The notes under the pieces: model-generated | Told to the model about the DNA's origin: nothing | Databases searched by the model: none | Seen by the model: only the letters and a program-made list of their open reading frames with translations | Assembly (NCBI GenBank): GCA_031414805.1 | Contig: JANOQJ010000088.1 | Coordinates: forward strand, 25,396-89,395 | Reading direction: 5' to 3' | DNA: 64,000 nt | DNA from: JAAFIW01 sp031414805 | Lineage (GTDB): Bacteria > Pseudomonadota > Gammaproteobacteria > Burkholderiales > Burkholderiaceae_C | Shown here: positions 1 to 9,393 of the stretch, piece by piece | Layout of the letters: every line of letters begins with the position of its first letter | Numbering within the stretch: the stretch's first letter is position 1 | Translations under genes and position numbers: made by a program

Positions 1-855
<855 letters not shown>

Positions 856-945
856 GGGTGAGCTCCTGAAAGTGGCCGTTCGACAAATAGCCACCACTTT
901 ACGCCGCCTGCACGGCACCACACAGTCACCTGGGTGCTTTGTTGC

Positions 946-1521
946 TCAGGCTACGAATTTTTTACTCAGCCATTGCAACAAGACCCGTTGATCAGCCGCA
1001 GTGGCGCGCCGAACCTGTACGAGCAATTTGGTGAGATCCGGACGCTGCAACGTCAAATTCGACGCACCTTCGTTACAGACCGAGCAGATCGCACGCAAGT
1101 TACCTGGCTCGTCTCCTCCACCCAGGCTTTTGTCGATGACGTGCCCAATATGCAGCCTCGTTTTACGGGTTGCATCGTAAGGATGTACTTCGCCAGCGAC
1201 AGCGCCGCACATCTGGCAAGTGAATCCATTGCGATCCAGCACAAAGGCTCGCGCTTCTTTGGAGATTTCCCGTGCAAAAGCGGGGCGGGGCTTGCCACTT
1301 TCCAATAGGTATTGCCCAGGTTTGAGTTGCGCGCGGTCGTTATGGGTCTGGATTAAGTAACCTTCCTCATTGCGCAACTCACGGACGCGGCGCGCCCATT
1401 CGCTGATGCCGCCAGCCACGGCACGCAGCTCCTCGGAGTCCACAACACGCCCCAAATTGGCCAGGAAATGCGCGCGCAACTTGGCTCTTGCCCCGCGCGA
1501 AACTTTGGCGTTGGTCGTCAT
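946..1521 (-). CDS. HNH endonuclease, probable restriction partner of the adjacent methyltransferase
   Basis: 191-residue protein. The N-terminal half (about residues 10-75) looks like a small helix-rich, possibly winged-helix DNA-binding region. The C-terminal half is an HNH nuclease fold with a zinc-type CQMC pair, the segment LHIGHVIDKSLGGGDEP holding the catalytic histidine, then NLRAICSVCNEG giving the HNH Asn and the second CxxC pair. Its ATG overlaps the stop of the upstream cytosine methyltransferase by four bases (ATGA), so the two are translationally coupled. Known logic: C5 methyltransferases next to HNH enzymes form type II restriction-modification systems. Specificity is unknown; a 5mC-directed or stand-alone HNH role is the alternative. 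Confidence 0.82.
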   Translation of the reverse strand: MTTNAKVSRGARAKLRAHFLANLGRVVDSEELRAVAGGISEWARRVRELRNEEGYLIQTHNDRAQLKPGQYLLESGKPRPAFAREISKEARAFVLDRNGFTCQMCGAVAGEVHPYDATRKTRLHIGHVIDKSLGGGDEPGNLRAICSVCNEGASNLTLQRPDLTKLLVQVRRATAADQRVLLQWLSKKFVA

Positions 1522-2477
1522 GCCGCCCTGCGCAAGACTCGGCCAGCCGCCGCTGTTTCGATGGCCAGGGCGATTTGACCGCTAACGGCCTGGGCGACAG
1601 GTGGCGGAAATGCATTTCCTACTTGGCGATAGCTAGTCGTTTTCTTACCGAAAAGCGCCCAGTCATCGGGAAAACCCTGAACCCGCGCGCACATGCGAAC
1701 CGTTAGCCGGGGCATTCCAACAAAGTCTGCGTCAGGTGCAGCATCGGCCAGACTGCGGCCTTCTACACCCAGGCTAGCCCAAGCCGCTCGAGCTCGTGTG
1801 GGACCCAAGTCAGGCCCTCCATGTTTTTTGCTGCCTCCCACCAACGTAGGTGCGATGTCGTTCGCACGCCTGCGCCAAGCATCAGCGCCACGCCAGCCGT
1901 TAGCCGCCATCAAGTCGTGTAGCAACTGGCCCACGGTCGGAGGCAGCCGCATGATCGGTGCAGGCCACTGAAAGTGCTGAGCCACGTCTTTTCGCAGGGC
2001 CACAAAAACCACGCGTGGGCGCAGTTGGCAAACTCCAAAGTCCGATGCGTTGAACAAATGCCAGTCGGTCCAATAGCCCAGAGCCTGCAATTGCGCAGCA
2101 ATCTTTTGCCGGTAATCCACAAAAACCGCGTCTAACAAACCTCGGACATTTTCCAACATCACGGCTTGTGGACGGGTTTCATCAACCACCCGAATAGCCT
2201 GAGGAAACAAATCGCGCGCGTCCTGCTCGCCTAATTGTTGGCCCGCTTTTGAAAAGGGCGGGCATGGGACGCCGCCGGCCACCAAGTCCACCCCTTGATA
2301 AGGGCGTGCATCGAACGCCGCCACGTCACCCTCGATCACATTCCATGCTGGACGATTCAAGCGCAGGGTGCTACAGGCCGCAGCATCCAGTTCGACCAAC
2401 GCTTCATGTTCAAAGCCTGAACGCTCCAGACCCAAGGCTTGACCGCCCGCGCCGGCACACATTTCTAATGAGTTCAT
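1518..2477 (-). CDS. DNA (cytosine-5-)-methyltransferase
   Basis: Transfers methyl from SAM to C5 of cytosine in DNA. 319 residues with the C5-MTase motifs in normal order: motif I CAGAGGQALGLERSGF near the N-terminus, motif IV GGVPCPPFSKAGQQ with the catalytic Pro-Cys, motif VI LENVRG, motif VIII QLRPRVVFVAL, and motif X QVGNAFPPPVAQAV. The target-recognition region between VIII and X is short, about 100-140 residues, suggesting a short recognition site. It is followed with a 4-base overlap by an HNH nuclease gene, so it most likely provides the protective half of a type II restriction-modification system. The 86 bases upstream, before chrA, must hold its promoter; no clear -35/-10 pair was found. 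Confidence 0.93.
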   Translation of the reverse strand: MNSLEMCAGAGGQALGLERSGFEHEALVELDAAACSTLRLNRPAWNVIEGDVAAFDARPYQGVDLVAGGVPCPPFSKAGQQLGEQDARDLFPQAIRVVDETRPQAVMLENVRGLLDAVFVDYRQKIAAQLQALGYWTDWHLFNASDFGVCQLRPRVVFVALRKDVAQHFQWPAPIMRLPPTVGQLLHDLMAANGWRGADAWRRRANDIAPTLVGGSKKHGGPDLGPTRARAAWASLGVEGRSLADAAPDADFVGMPRLTVRMCARVQGFPDDWALFGKKTTSYRQVGNAFPPPVAQAVSGQIALAIETAAAGRVLRRAA

Positions 2478-2563
2478 GTTTGGATCGTTTGCTAGATAAA
2501 TCTGATCTGTTGGTCACGCTTTGCAGAGTCACTGACAAGCATTAAGACGCAGCACTTTACCCC

Positions 2564-4012
2564 CTAGCCGACCAGAAAGCTCTTAATCAGTAAACCCGCC
2601 ACCGCGCAGCCCGCAATCACGGGAATCACCCCAGCCTTTTGGCTGAACAGCATCCACGCAGCGGCCAGCATGACGACCACTGCCGCCCAGTCGATTTGGG
2701 CATAAAAAGGGCCTTCAGCCCTTTTATTGATTGCTACAGCAGCTATAAAAAACAGAGCAAGATGTGCCATCACACCTACCACCGCCGCGCTGATGGCTGT
2801 CAATGGTGCGGTGAACCCCAGCTTGCCGTGGGTCGATTCCACCAGGGGACCGCCCGCCAGGATGAAGATGAATGAGGGTAAGAAGGTGAACCAGGTCACG
2901 ACCACCGCGGCCATTGCGGCCCCCATAAACAGCATGTCGGGCCCTAGCACCTGCCGGGCCCAGCCCCCCAAAAAGCCGACAAAAGCCACCACCATGATCA
3001 GCGGGCCCGGCGTGGTCTCGCCCAGGGCCAAACCATCGATCATTTGCGCCGCCGTCAGCCACTGGAAATGTTCCACCGCGCCCTGGTACACATAGGGCAG
3101 CACTGCATAAGCACCGCCAAAGGTCAGCAGCGCAGCTTTGGTAAAAAACCAGGCCATTTGCGTCACCGTGCCCTGCCAGCCAAAGCTCAGCAGCAAAGCC
3201 GCCATGGGCAGCAACCACAGCGCCGCACCGACCACCAGCACGGTGGCCAGGCGGCTTCGGGAAAAGCGTGCGTGGATGGGCGTGGGCGTGCCATCGTCGA
3301 TCGCTGCGGGTGGGTGCGCCGCATCCGTCTCAGCTTTCCCCGCATGACCGCCCGGTCCCGCAAATTGCCCCGGTGCCCAGCGCGAGCCCAGCCAACCAAC
3401 CACCGTGGCCACCAGCACGACCGCTGGAAACGGCACGTTCAAGAACGCAATTGCTATAAAACTCATAGCTGCCAGAGCAGTTAATACAGGGGCCTTTGTC
3501 GGTTTCTTCAATACTTTGCTGCCGATTCGCCAAACCGCGTGCACCACAATGGCCGCCACCGCAGGCTTGATGCCGTACAGCAGCGCGGCCACCCACGGCA
3601 CCTGGCCAAACACCACATACACCCAGCTCAGCGCTATCAAAATGAACAGCGACGGCAGCACAAACAGCACGCCCGCCGCCACGCCGCCCCAGGTGCGGTG
3701 CATGAGCCAGCCGATGTAGGTGGCCAGTTGCTGCGCCTCCGGTCCGGGCAGCAACATGCAGTAATTCAGCGCGTGCAGAAAACGCCTGTCGGAAATCCAC
3801 CGGCGCTCATCCACCAGCACACGGTGCATCAGCGCGATCTGCCCGGCCGGGCCGCCAAAGCTGATAAAGCCCAGCTTGAACCAGAAGGCCAGCGCTTGGG
3901 TGAATGAAATGGTGTTTGGGTTGTGGTCGGTGGTGGCGATCATTTGGAGTTTCTCTTTTCTTGCGCGTCGTCTTGCCGCTTCAGCCTTGCGCCGCCACTC
4001 GGCGGTGTTCAT
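2564..4012 (-). CDS. chrA: Chromate efflux transporter ChrA (two CHR domains)
   Basis: Inner-membrane chromate exporter of the CHR superfamily, long-chain type with two homologous CHR domains of several membrane helices each. The first begins around FWKLGFISFGGPAGQIALMH and the second around FTKAALLTFGGAYAVLPYVY; both share the FGGP/FGGA signature, and the second contains GETTPGPLI. The ATG at 4012 overlaps the chrB stop by four bases, so it is preferred; an internal ATG at 3943 is an alternative that would remove a charged N-terminal tail (RRKAEAARRRARKEK). Two copies of the dispersed repeat are embedded in frame, at about 3450-3497 and 2703-2752, in loop or membrane-edge segments. Operon with chrB. 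Confidence 0.93.
   Translation of the reverse strand: MNTAEWRRKAEAARRRARKEKLQMIATTDHNPNTISFTQALAFWFKLGFISFGGPAGQIALMHRVLVDERRWISDRRFLHALNYCMLLPGPEAQQLATYIGWLMHRTWGGVAAGVLFVLPSLFILIALSWVYVVFGQVPWVAALLYGIKPAVAAIVVHAVWRIGSKVLKKPTKAPVLTALAAMSFIAIAFLNVPFPAVVLVATVVGWLGSRWAPGQFAGPGGHAGKAETDAAHPPAAIDDGTPTPIHARFSRSRLATVLVVGAALWLLPMAALLLSFGWQGTVTQMAWFFTKAALLTFGGAYAVLPYVYQGAVEHFQWLTAAQMIDGLALGETTPGPLIMVVAFVGFLGGWARQVLGPDMLFMGAAMAAVVVTWFTFLPSFIFILAGGPLVESTHGKLGFTAPLTAISAAVVGVMAHLALFFIAAVAINKRAEGPFYAQIDWAAVVVMLAAAWMLFSQKAGVIPVIAGCAVAGLLIKSFLVG
2703..2752 (-). repeat. Dispersed repeat copy, reverse, inside chrA
   Basis: Plus-strand AAAAAGGGCCTTCAGCCC and GATTGCTACAGCAGCTATAA. Read in the chrA frame as FFIAAVAINKRAEG. 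The core is changed from TTGAGCA to TGTAGCA, removing the TGA in that frame. Confidence 0.75.
3450..3497 (+). repeat. Dispersed repeat copy, forward, inside chrA
   Basis: ATTGCTATAAAACTCATAGC, TGCCAGAGCAG, ACAGGGGCCTT. Read in the chrA frame as VLTALAAMSFIAIAF, the same frame as the copy in the SWIM gene. Confidence 0.75.
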
Positions 4013-4899
4013 GGCTGCTTCCAGTTGTGCGCCTCGTCTTGTGCCAGCACCTTGTCGCAGCACCAGGCGTAGAGCGCGTCATACAGCGGTAGGGCAGCTT
4101 GCAGCATGGTGTGGTCATCGGCGTGCAGTCGCGACAAACCCAGCGAAAACGCCAGCAAACCAGCGGATTGCGCTGCCAAGTCCAGCCGGTCGGTATCCGC
4201 CCCGCGCACGATGCGGGCCAGCAAATCCAGCGCGGGGTTTTTAAGTTCAAACCCGCCCAACAATGCATCAAAGCTGCACAACTCACCCACATGCGAGACC
4301 GGCGCGCCGGGAATGTCGTAGGCCACCGCGTTCAAGCGCCTGGCTTCTTCAAACACCTGGGGTGTGGGCACGTAAAAAAATTCGGCGCGCGGGTCGATGA
4401 AGCGGCTAATTAACCAGGGGCAGGCAATGCGATCAATCTTGGGTCGCTCGCGTGTGATCCAATGCGAGGCGTGCTCGCCCGTGACGCCCCAATCGGGTCG
4501 CTTGCGCAGGGTGAGCGCGGGGTTCCCCCGCCACTGCTTCGTGTTCTGCGGTGTGTCCTCGCCGTCTTGCCCGCCTTCGATGCCACCTTCGAGCGCGCAG
4601 GCATTCCAACCCGCTGCACGCAACTGCGCCACCGCATCGGCGCTGACGTTATGGCCATAGACGCAATACACCACCACCTCGCGCGGTGGCTGGCTGGCCG
4701 CCCATGCGGCCACGTCTTCGGGCTTGCAGCGCTGCGCGGTGGCGATGAGGTGGGGGCTTGAAGCAAACTTTTCTTCGCGCCGCACATCGAGCACCAGCGG
4801 CGCGTCAGGTCTCCCCAAACGAAGGTTCAACGCCTGTGGGGAAGTGGAAAAAGCACGGTTGAACGCAGAGGGATTTGCAGATGCAATTGAGGTGTCCAC
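4009..4899 (-). CDS. chrB: Chromate resistance protein: rhodanese domain fused to ChrB domain
   Basis: About 296 residues. The N-terminal half is a rhodanese domain with PLVLDVRREEKF and the active-site loop YCVYGHNVSA, whose Cys would be the catalytic thiol. The C-terminal half is the ChrB/chromate-resistance domain starting RERPKIDRIACPWLISRFID. ChrB proteins are linked to chromate sensing or handling upstream of ChrA; the rhodanese fusion suggests sulfur or persulfide chemistry, which is inference. Start choice: no ATG exists in the N-terminal 100 residues. The GTG at 4899 has GGAG six bases upstream and gives VDTSIASANP; a GTG at 4941 adds 14 residues but has no visible ribosome binding site. 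Confidence 0.9.
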   Translation of the reverse strand: MDTSIASANPSAFNRAFSTSPQALNLRLGRPDAPLVLDVRREEKFASSPHLIATAQRCKPEDVAAWAASQPPREVVVYCVYGHNVSADAVAQLRAAGWNACALEGGIEGGQDGEDTPQNTKQWRGNPALTLRKRPDWGVTGEHASHWITRERPKIDRIACPWLISRFIDPRAEFFYVPTPQVFEEARRLNAVAYDIPGAPVSHVGELCSFDALLGGFELKNPALDLLARIVRGADTDRLDLAAQSAGLLAFSLGLSRLHADDHTMLQAALPLYDALYAWCCDKVLAQDEAHNWKQP

Positions 4900-5042
4900 G
4901 GATAACTCCAAGTGAGAATTACCAGCGCTTGGACGGGACACCGTCTATCTGTGAAGCAGGAGTTTCAAGATTCGGGAGGCTGCTTTCCCGATAGCTCAGA
5001 TGATAGCTTGCGTTTTGATTCGACTCGCCAACTCACTCCGGG

Positions 5043-5435
5043 TTACTGCCCGAAGATCCACCGCGTGCCCGCAAACGCCACGCCAAACAACGCGGCGTAG
5101 CCGAACACATGCCAGCTGAACTCGCGGCGGTTTTCGCGCCAGGCGCGCAGCCGCTCCACCAATACGCCTGCCAGGGTGGGTGCCAGCAGGAGGTTGAGCA
5201 ATTGCAGCCCAGCAGAGCGAATGGCCAGCTCAGGGAAGAAATACAAAGTAGCAGCACCCGCGAGCACGCCAGTGATTACCGACCAAGCCACTTCATGTTC
5301 TGGCTTTAGTTTGTGTTCACGGCCCGTGGCCTTATACCAACCGGCTTTGGCCCCGCCGCCCAGCGCTTCGGTGAAAAGCTGCAGCAAAAACTCGCCGAAG
5401 AAGTTGAAGATCAACTCAAACAAAAATTCCAGCAT
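5043..5435 (-). CDS. Small integral membrane protein of unknown function
   Basis: 130 residues, family not recognised. It starts with a very hydrophobic, Phe-rich amphipathic stretch (MLEFLFELIFNFFGEFLLQL), followed by a short basic/polar segment and then about three predicted membrane helices, around residues 50-70, 72-92 and 108-126. The ATG lies only six bases after the purC stop, so it is probably cotranscribed with purC. No catalytic motif is visible. The length and spacing argue for a real gene; function is unassigned. Confidence 0.7.
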   Translation of the reverse strand: MLEFLFELIFNFFGEFLLQLFTEALGGGAKAGWYKATGREHKLKPEHEVAWSVITGVLAGAATLYFFPELAIRSAGLQLLNLLLAPTLAGVLVERLRAWRENRREFSWHVFGYAALFGVAFAGTRWIFGQ

Positions 5436-5441
5436 GCGGGC

Positions 5442-6350
5442 TCAGCCTGCCAGCCGATCAAAAGCTTCCTGGTACTTGGCCGCGGTTTGCGCAATCACGG
5501 CTTGCGGCAGCACGGGTGCAGGCGGTGCCTTGTTCCAGGGCTGGCCATCAATGCGCACCTGCTCCAGCCAGTCGCGCAAAAACTGCTTGTCAAAGCTGGG
5601 CGGGTTGCGGCCTTGGGCAAAGGCCTGCGCGTAGCTGTCTGCGGGCCAGTAGCGCGAGCTGTCGGGCGTCAGCACCTCGTCCATCAGCACCAGGGTTCCG
5701 TCAGCGTCGAGCCCAAACTCAAACTTGGTGTCGGCAATGATGATGCCTTTGGCCTGCGCAATCTCGCTGGCGGCGCGGTACAGCGCCAGGCTGATGGTTT
5801 TGATGCGGGTCGCCAAGTCCAGCCCAATCAACTCCACAGTGCGCTCAAAGCTGATGTTCTCGTCGTGCTCACCCGCTTCAGCCTTGGCTGCGGGGGTGTA
5901 AATCGGATGGGGCAGCGGGCTGGCATTGCGCAGGCCACCGGGCAGAAGCACACCGCAAACCGAATGGCTTTGCTGGTATTCGGCCCAGCCACTACCCGCC
6001 AAATAGCCACGCACCACCGCTTCCACCATGATGGGTTTCAGGCGCTTGACCAACATGGACCGCCCTTGCACCTGCGGCACCTCAGCGGGTGTGACCACGC
6101 TCTCGGGTGCAACGCCAGTTAAATGATTCGGGCAAATGTGACCCAACTGGTCAAACCAGAACAAAGCCATTTGCGTCAGCAGCGCGCCCTTGCCCGGAAT
6201 CGGCTGGCCCATGATCACGTCAAACGCGCTGATGCGGTCACTGGCCACCATCAGGATGCGGTCAGTGCCGACGGCGTAGTTGTCGCGGACTTTGCCGCGG
6301 GCCAATAAGGGCAGGGAGGTGATGGCGCTGGTGTGAACGGCAGTGGTCAT
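5442..6350 (-). CDS. purC: Phosphoribosylaminoimidazolesuccinocarboxamide synthase (SAICAR synthetase)
   Basis: De novo purine synthesis: joins aspartate to CAIR with ATP to give SAICAR. About 302 residues, the length of the longer bacterial and yeast-like forms. Diagnostic segments are LLARGKVRDNYAVG near the N-terminus, VASDRISAFDVIM, VEAVVRGYLAGSGW and IIADTKFEFGLD followed by LMDEVLTPDSSRYW. The ATG at 6350 (MTTAVHTSAIT) is chosen because the conserved domain begins just after it; an upstream in-frame extension of 35 residues has no family similarity. In related betaproteobacteria purC lies near pgk-pyk-fba; here they are separated by accessory genes. Confidence 0.97.
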   Translation of the reverse strand: MTTAVHTSAITSLPLLARGKVRDNYAVGTDRILMVASDRISAFDVIMGQPIPGKGALLTQMALFWFDQLGHICPNHLTGVAPESVVTPAEVPQVQGRSMLVKRLKPIMVEAVVRGYLAGSGWAEYQQSHSVCGVLLPGGLRNASPLPHPIYTPAAKAEAGEHDENISFERTVELIGLDLATRIKTISLALYRAASEIAQAKGIIIADTKFEFGLDADGTLVLMDEVLTPDSSRYWPADSYAQAFAQGRNPPSFDKQFLRDWLEQVRIDGQPWNKAPPAPVLPQAVIAQTAAKYQEAFDRLAG

Positions 6351-6379
6351 GTTCTTGTGGAAGGCTGGTGGGGCACGTC

Positions 6380-8254
6380 TCAAAGCTTCAACGCGTCCAA
6401 TCCCTTGATGAAGTTTCGCTTGGCTTTGTATTCTGCCCGCAGGCGTGCCAGCCACTGACCGTGGTCTGGCTGCTTCATGAGAGACGCTACTTCCGCAACC
6501 AGCTCCAACACGTCGGTGTAGGGCGTGCTGGCTTGCGGCATGCGCGCTGCGAAAACGCGGTGCAGCAGCGCCAAAGCCTCTGCCGGTTTTGTGTCGCGAA
6601 TCTTTTTGGCAAGCGTGTAGAGCAATTTATCGTCACACGCATGCGGGGGCTGCACCAGCGCCAGCGCCTCATCGGTTTTGCTTTCGTGCAGCAACCAGGT
6701 CGCTCGCGTGGTGACGGATCGCCCTGTGTTTGTGGGTCTTGAAAAGTACAGGCGTGACGGCTTGGATTTCGCGTCCTGCACTTCACGTGCCGCCACCCAC
6801 TCGTACAGGGATGCGCGGTAAGTCTGGCGGTCATGCCCCGCCGCCACAGCAGCTTTCAGCACGGCGTCAAACTTCTCGGGGCTGGGGTTGTGCTCCAGGC
6901 GGGTGCGATGAATGGCCAAGGCTTCCGCGTCCCAGCCATCGCGCTCGTAGCAGCGCAGCAAGTCGTCCTGGATGCGCCAGTCTTGCGGAAAGAGTTTGCG
7001 CGCCTTGAGCGCGTAGTCCAAGGCCTCGCGCATTTTGTTCATCGACTCACACCAGGCGATCAGCTCGCTGTGTTCGTGTGCCTCCTGCAGGCTGGCAGAC
7101 AGCGCTTGCAGCACGGCTGCGTCATCGCCTTGACGCTTCAGGTCTTCGATGTAGCGTCGGCGCAGCTGCGATCGCTCGGCATCCCATCCCCCAGAAACAC
7201 CCGTGAAAATCAGGCTACGTGCCTTGCGCTTGCCCTGGGCATCAAACGAGGTTTGCTCAGACATTGACTGAACACAAGCCAACCAATCGGCTTGCACCCG
7301 CTCGCTGTAACGTTTTTGCACCAATGGCCCTGCAACTTCGAGCACGTCGGACTCGCGCCACAAGCCCCAGGGGTCGGCCTCCATCAACGCAAACCATTCG
7401 TCCAGCCATTGCGCAGGCGGCGGCGCGGCCTTCAGTGTCTTGAGCAGCAAGGCTTGCACGCCATACATCAGGTCGCCAATCATGCCGCCCGAATCGTCAG
7501 CGTGTTCGCCCACCTTGTACAGCTTGCGCAGCGCATAGGCGCAGGCTGCGCGGCCTTGTTCGGGCGAAGCGTGTGCAATTCTCTCAAGCAGGGGATAGAC
7601 CGCCTCGGCACGTCTGGCGTAGGCGTTGGATTCAGCCCAGCCATAAAAACTGCGCGACTTCTCCAACATGGTGGCAATGGCGTCTTTCCAGCCACCCGGT
7701 TCCTGCACCGCCACGCTCTGCGCATGCCACGACTTCAACACCGCCATCAGGTCGCGGTCTGTCTCGGCCAACTGCCACAGCTTCTCAGCCAAACTGGTGG
7801 CGTCCTGGGCAAACACAAAGGCCTTGAGTGCATCCCGCTTGCTGGCGACGGTGGCCTGGCGTTTTTGGGACGCTATTGATTTAATAGCTGCTTGAGCAGT
7901 ATTTGCAAGGGCTGGAGCGGCATTTCCTTCTAATTTACAGCGCCAGAAGAGGCCTGCGGCCACCATGTGCTTGCAAAACGCGCCTTCTTGCGCATGCGGG
8001 CAGGTACATGCCGTGTGCAGGCCTACGTCTTCAAAATACAACTCGGTGCTGTAGGTCTGCGTGCCTTTGACCGTGAACGTTGCATTGCCTCCGCCATCAC
8101 GCGGCATGCTGACCTTGCCTGCGGAAAAATAGGCATGCCCGCGTTCAAATATGTCTTCGCCCGCCATCTCACGCAGCGCATCGTCTGACAACTTTTCGGC
8201 CCAGTTGTCAGTAATCTCTGCCCAACGTGCCGCGAAGTCTTTTTTTACTGCCAT
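6380..8254 (-). CDS. SWIM zinc finger protein of unknown function
   Basis: 624 residues. A SWIM-type zinc finger lies near residues 83-96 (TACTCPHAQEGAFCKHMVA; pattern CxCP...CxH), preceded by a short beta-rich segment typical of these proteins. The rest is alpha-helical, probably a TPR-like solenoid (segments such as ALDYALKARKLFPQDWRIQDD). SWIM domains bind DNA or protein; partners such as SNF2 helicases or VWA/AAA proteins are not adjacent here, so the role is open. Residues about 113-125 (ALANTAQAAIKSI) are encoded by a copy of the dispersed repeat at 7871-7925. GGGAG seven bases upstream supports the ATG at 8254. The stop lies 29 bases before purC. Confidence 0.85.
   Translation of the reverse strand: MAVKKDFAARWAEITDNWAEKLSDDALREMAGEDIFERGHAYFSAGKVSMPRDGGGNATFTVKGTQTYSTELYFEDVGLHTACTCPHAQEGAFCKHMVAAGLFWRCKLEGNAAPALANTAQAAIKSIASQKRQATVASKRDALKAFVFAQDATSLAEKLWQLAETDRDLMAVLKSWHAQSVAVQEPGGWKDAIATMLEKSRSFYGWAESNAYARRAEAVYPLLERIAHASPEQGRAACAYALRKLYKVGEHADDSGGMIGDLMYGVQALLLKTLKAAPPPAQWLDEWFALMEADPWGLWRESDVLEVAGPLVQKRYSERVQADWLACVQSMSEQTSFDAQGKRKARSLIFTGVSGGWDAERSQLRRRYIEDLKRQGDDAAVLQALSASLQEAHEHSELIAWCESMNKMREALDYALKARKLFPQDWRIQDDLLRCYERDGWDAEALAIHRTRLEHNPSPEKFDAVLKAAVAAGHDRQTYRASLYEWVAAREVQDAKSKPSRLYFSRPTNTGRSVTTRATWLLHESKTDEALALVQPPHACDDKLLYTLAKKIRDTKPAEALALLHRVFAARMPQASTPYTDVLELVAEVASLMKQPDHGQWLARLRAEYKAKRNFIKGLDALKL
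7871..7925 (+). repeat. Dispersed repeat copy, forward, inside the SWIM gene
   Basis: CGCTATTGATTTAATAGCTG, GAGCAGTATTTGC, AAGGGCTGGAGCGGC. Coded on the minus strand as ALANTAQAAIKSI, between the zinc finger and the helical region. Confidence 0.9.
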
Positions 8255-8406
8255 GCCCAGCTCCCTACTGATACATCAGGTGGCCGAAAAGACGCTGTTT
8301 ATGCGGCACAACGCCCAGCACCACATACGCTTCATTACACACAGCCTGTGTGCGGTTGAATTATGCGGTTGTGGCAGGCTGGCAGTTTTCAACCGACACT
8401 TTTCGC

Positions 8407-9393
8407 ATGATTGCCTTACCTGAACTGGATCCCGGCGCGCAGATGATTTTTGTCATCAATGCGGCGGCTGGACGTCACGACGAGCAGGCCAAGCGTGACG
8501 TCATTGAGATGGCGTTGCACAAGGCCGGGCGCACGGGTGAGTTGGTGTTTGCCGAGCCTGCGCAATTGCCAGCCGCTGCACAGCGTGCTGCGCAGCAGGC
8601 GCTGGCCATGCACACAGCGATGGTGGCCGTCGGCGGCGACGGCACCATCAACACCGTGGCGCAGGCGGCACATGCAACCGGTTGTGCGATGGGCGTCGTG
8701 CCCCAAGGCACGTTCAACTATTTCGCCCGCGCACACGGCATTCCGCCCGACCCGGCCGACGCGATGCAATTGCTGTTTGACGGCGCGGTGAAGCCGGTGC
8801 AGGTGGGAACCATCAACGAGCAGATATTTTTGGTGAATGCCAGCCTCGGTCTGTACCCGCAACTGCTGGAAGACCGCGAAGCCTACAAAGCCCGCTTTGG
8901 CCGCAGCCGCTGGGTGGCGTTGGGCGCGGCCTGCCTGACGCTGCTGCGGGCGCACCGCCAGTTGCAGCTGCACATTGACTTGGGCGATCAGGGGCGTGAT
9001 GTGCGCACACCCACGCTGTTTGTGGGCAACAACCGGCTGCAACTGGAGCAGGTCGGCGTGCCCGTGGCGTTGTGCCCGGTACGCGGTTTTGACAACGGCC
9101 GCGTGTCGGCGGTGATGCTTCGTGCCAGTAGCACGTGGGACATGATGCGGGTGATGTTGCACGGTGCAATCGGTCGGTTGGGCGAAGCCGAGGGTGTGGA
9201 GAGTTTTGAGTTTGACCGCATGCGCATCAAACCGCGACTGGCGTACGGCGCGCGCAAGGTCAAGGTTGCGTTTGATGGCGAGGTCAAGTGGATGCCGTGG
9301 CCCATCGAGTTTGCTGTGCCCGAGAAACCTTTGTACTTAGTGATGCCCCGAGCAGGCGACGCGTCGGCTCCCGAGCAGCAGGCGCCCGCATGA
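8407..9393 (+). CDS. Diacylglycerol/sphingosine kinase-family lipid kinase
   Basis: Soluble DAGK-catalytic-domain protein of the YegS/BmrU type, expected to phosphorylate a lipid such as diacylglycerol. The domain begins IFVINAAAGRHDEQ, followed by the nucleotide-binding signature VAVGGDGTINTVAQAA and then GVVPQGTFNYFARAHG; the C-terminal half has the usual beta-sandwich with KVKVAFDGEVK. Start is uncertain: ATG 8407 gives 328 residues, while GTG 8350 and ATG 8443 are also in frame and none has a good Shine-Dalgarno sequence. The gene overlaps the next one by four bases (ATGA), so lipid kinase and metallophosphoesterase are probably coupled. Confidence 0.88.
   Translation: MIALPELDPGAQMIFVINAAAGRHDEQAKRDVIEMALHKAGRTGELVFAEPAQLPAAAQRAAQQALAMHTAMVAVGGDGTINTVAQAAHATGCAMGVVPQGTFNYFARAHGIPPDPADAMQLLFDGAVKPVQVGTINEQIFLVNASLGLYPQLLEDREAYKARFGRSRWVALGAACLTLLRAHRQLQLHIDLGDQGRDVRTPTLFVGNNRLQLEQVGVPVALCPVRGFDNGRVSAVMLRASSTWDMMRVMLHGAIGRLGEAEGVESFEFDRMRIKPRLAYGARKVKVAFDGEVKWMPWPIEFAVPEKPLYLVMPRAGDASAPEQQAPA

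Noticed and set aside
5313..6122. A 269-codon plus-strand frame opposite purC
   Set aside because: Fully antisense to a clear PurC and without motifs.
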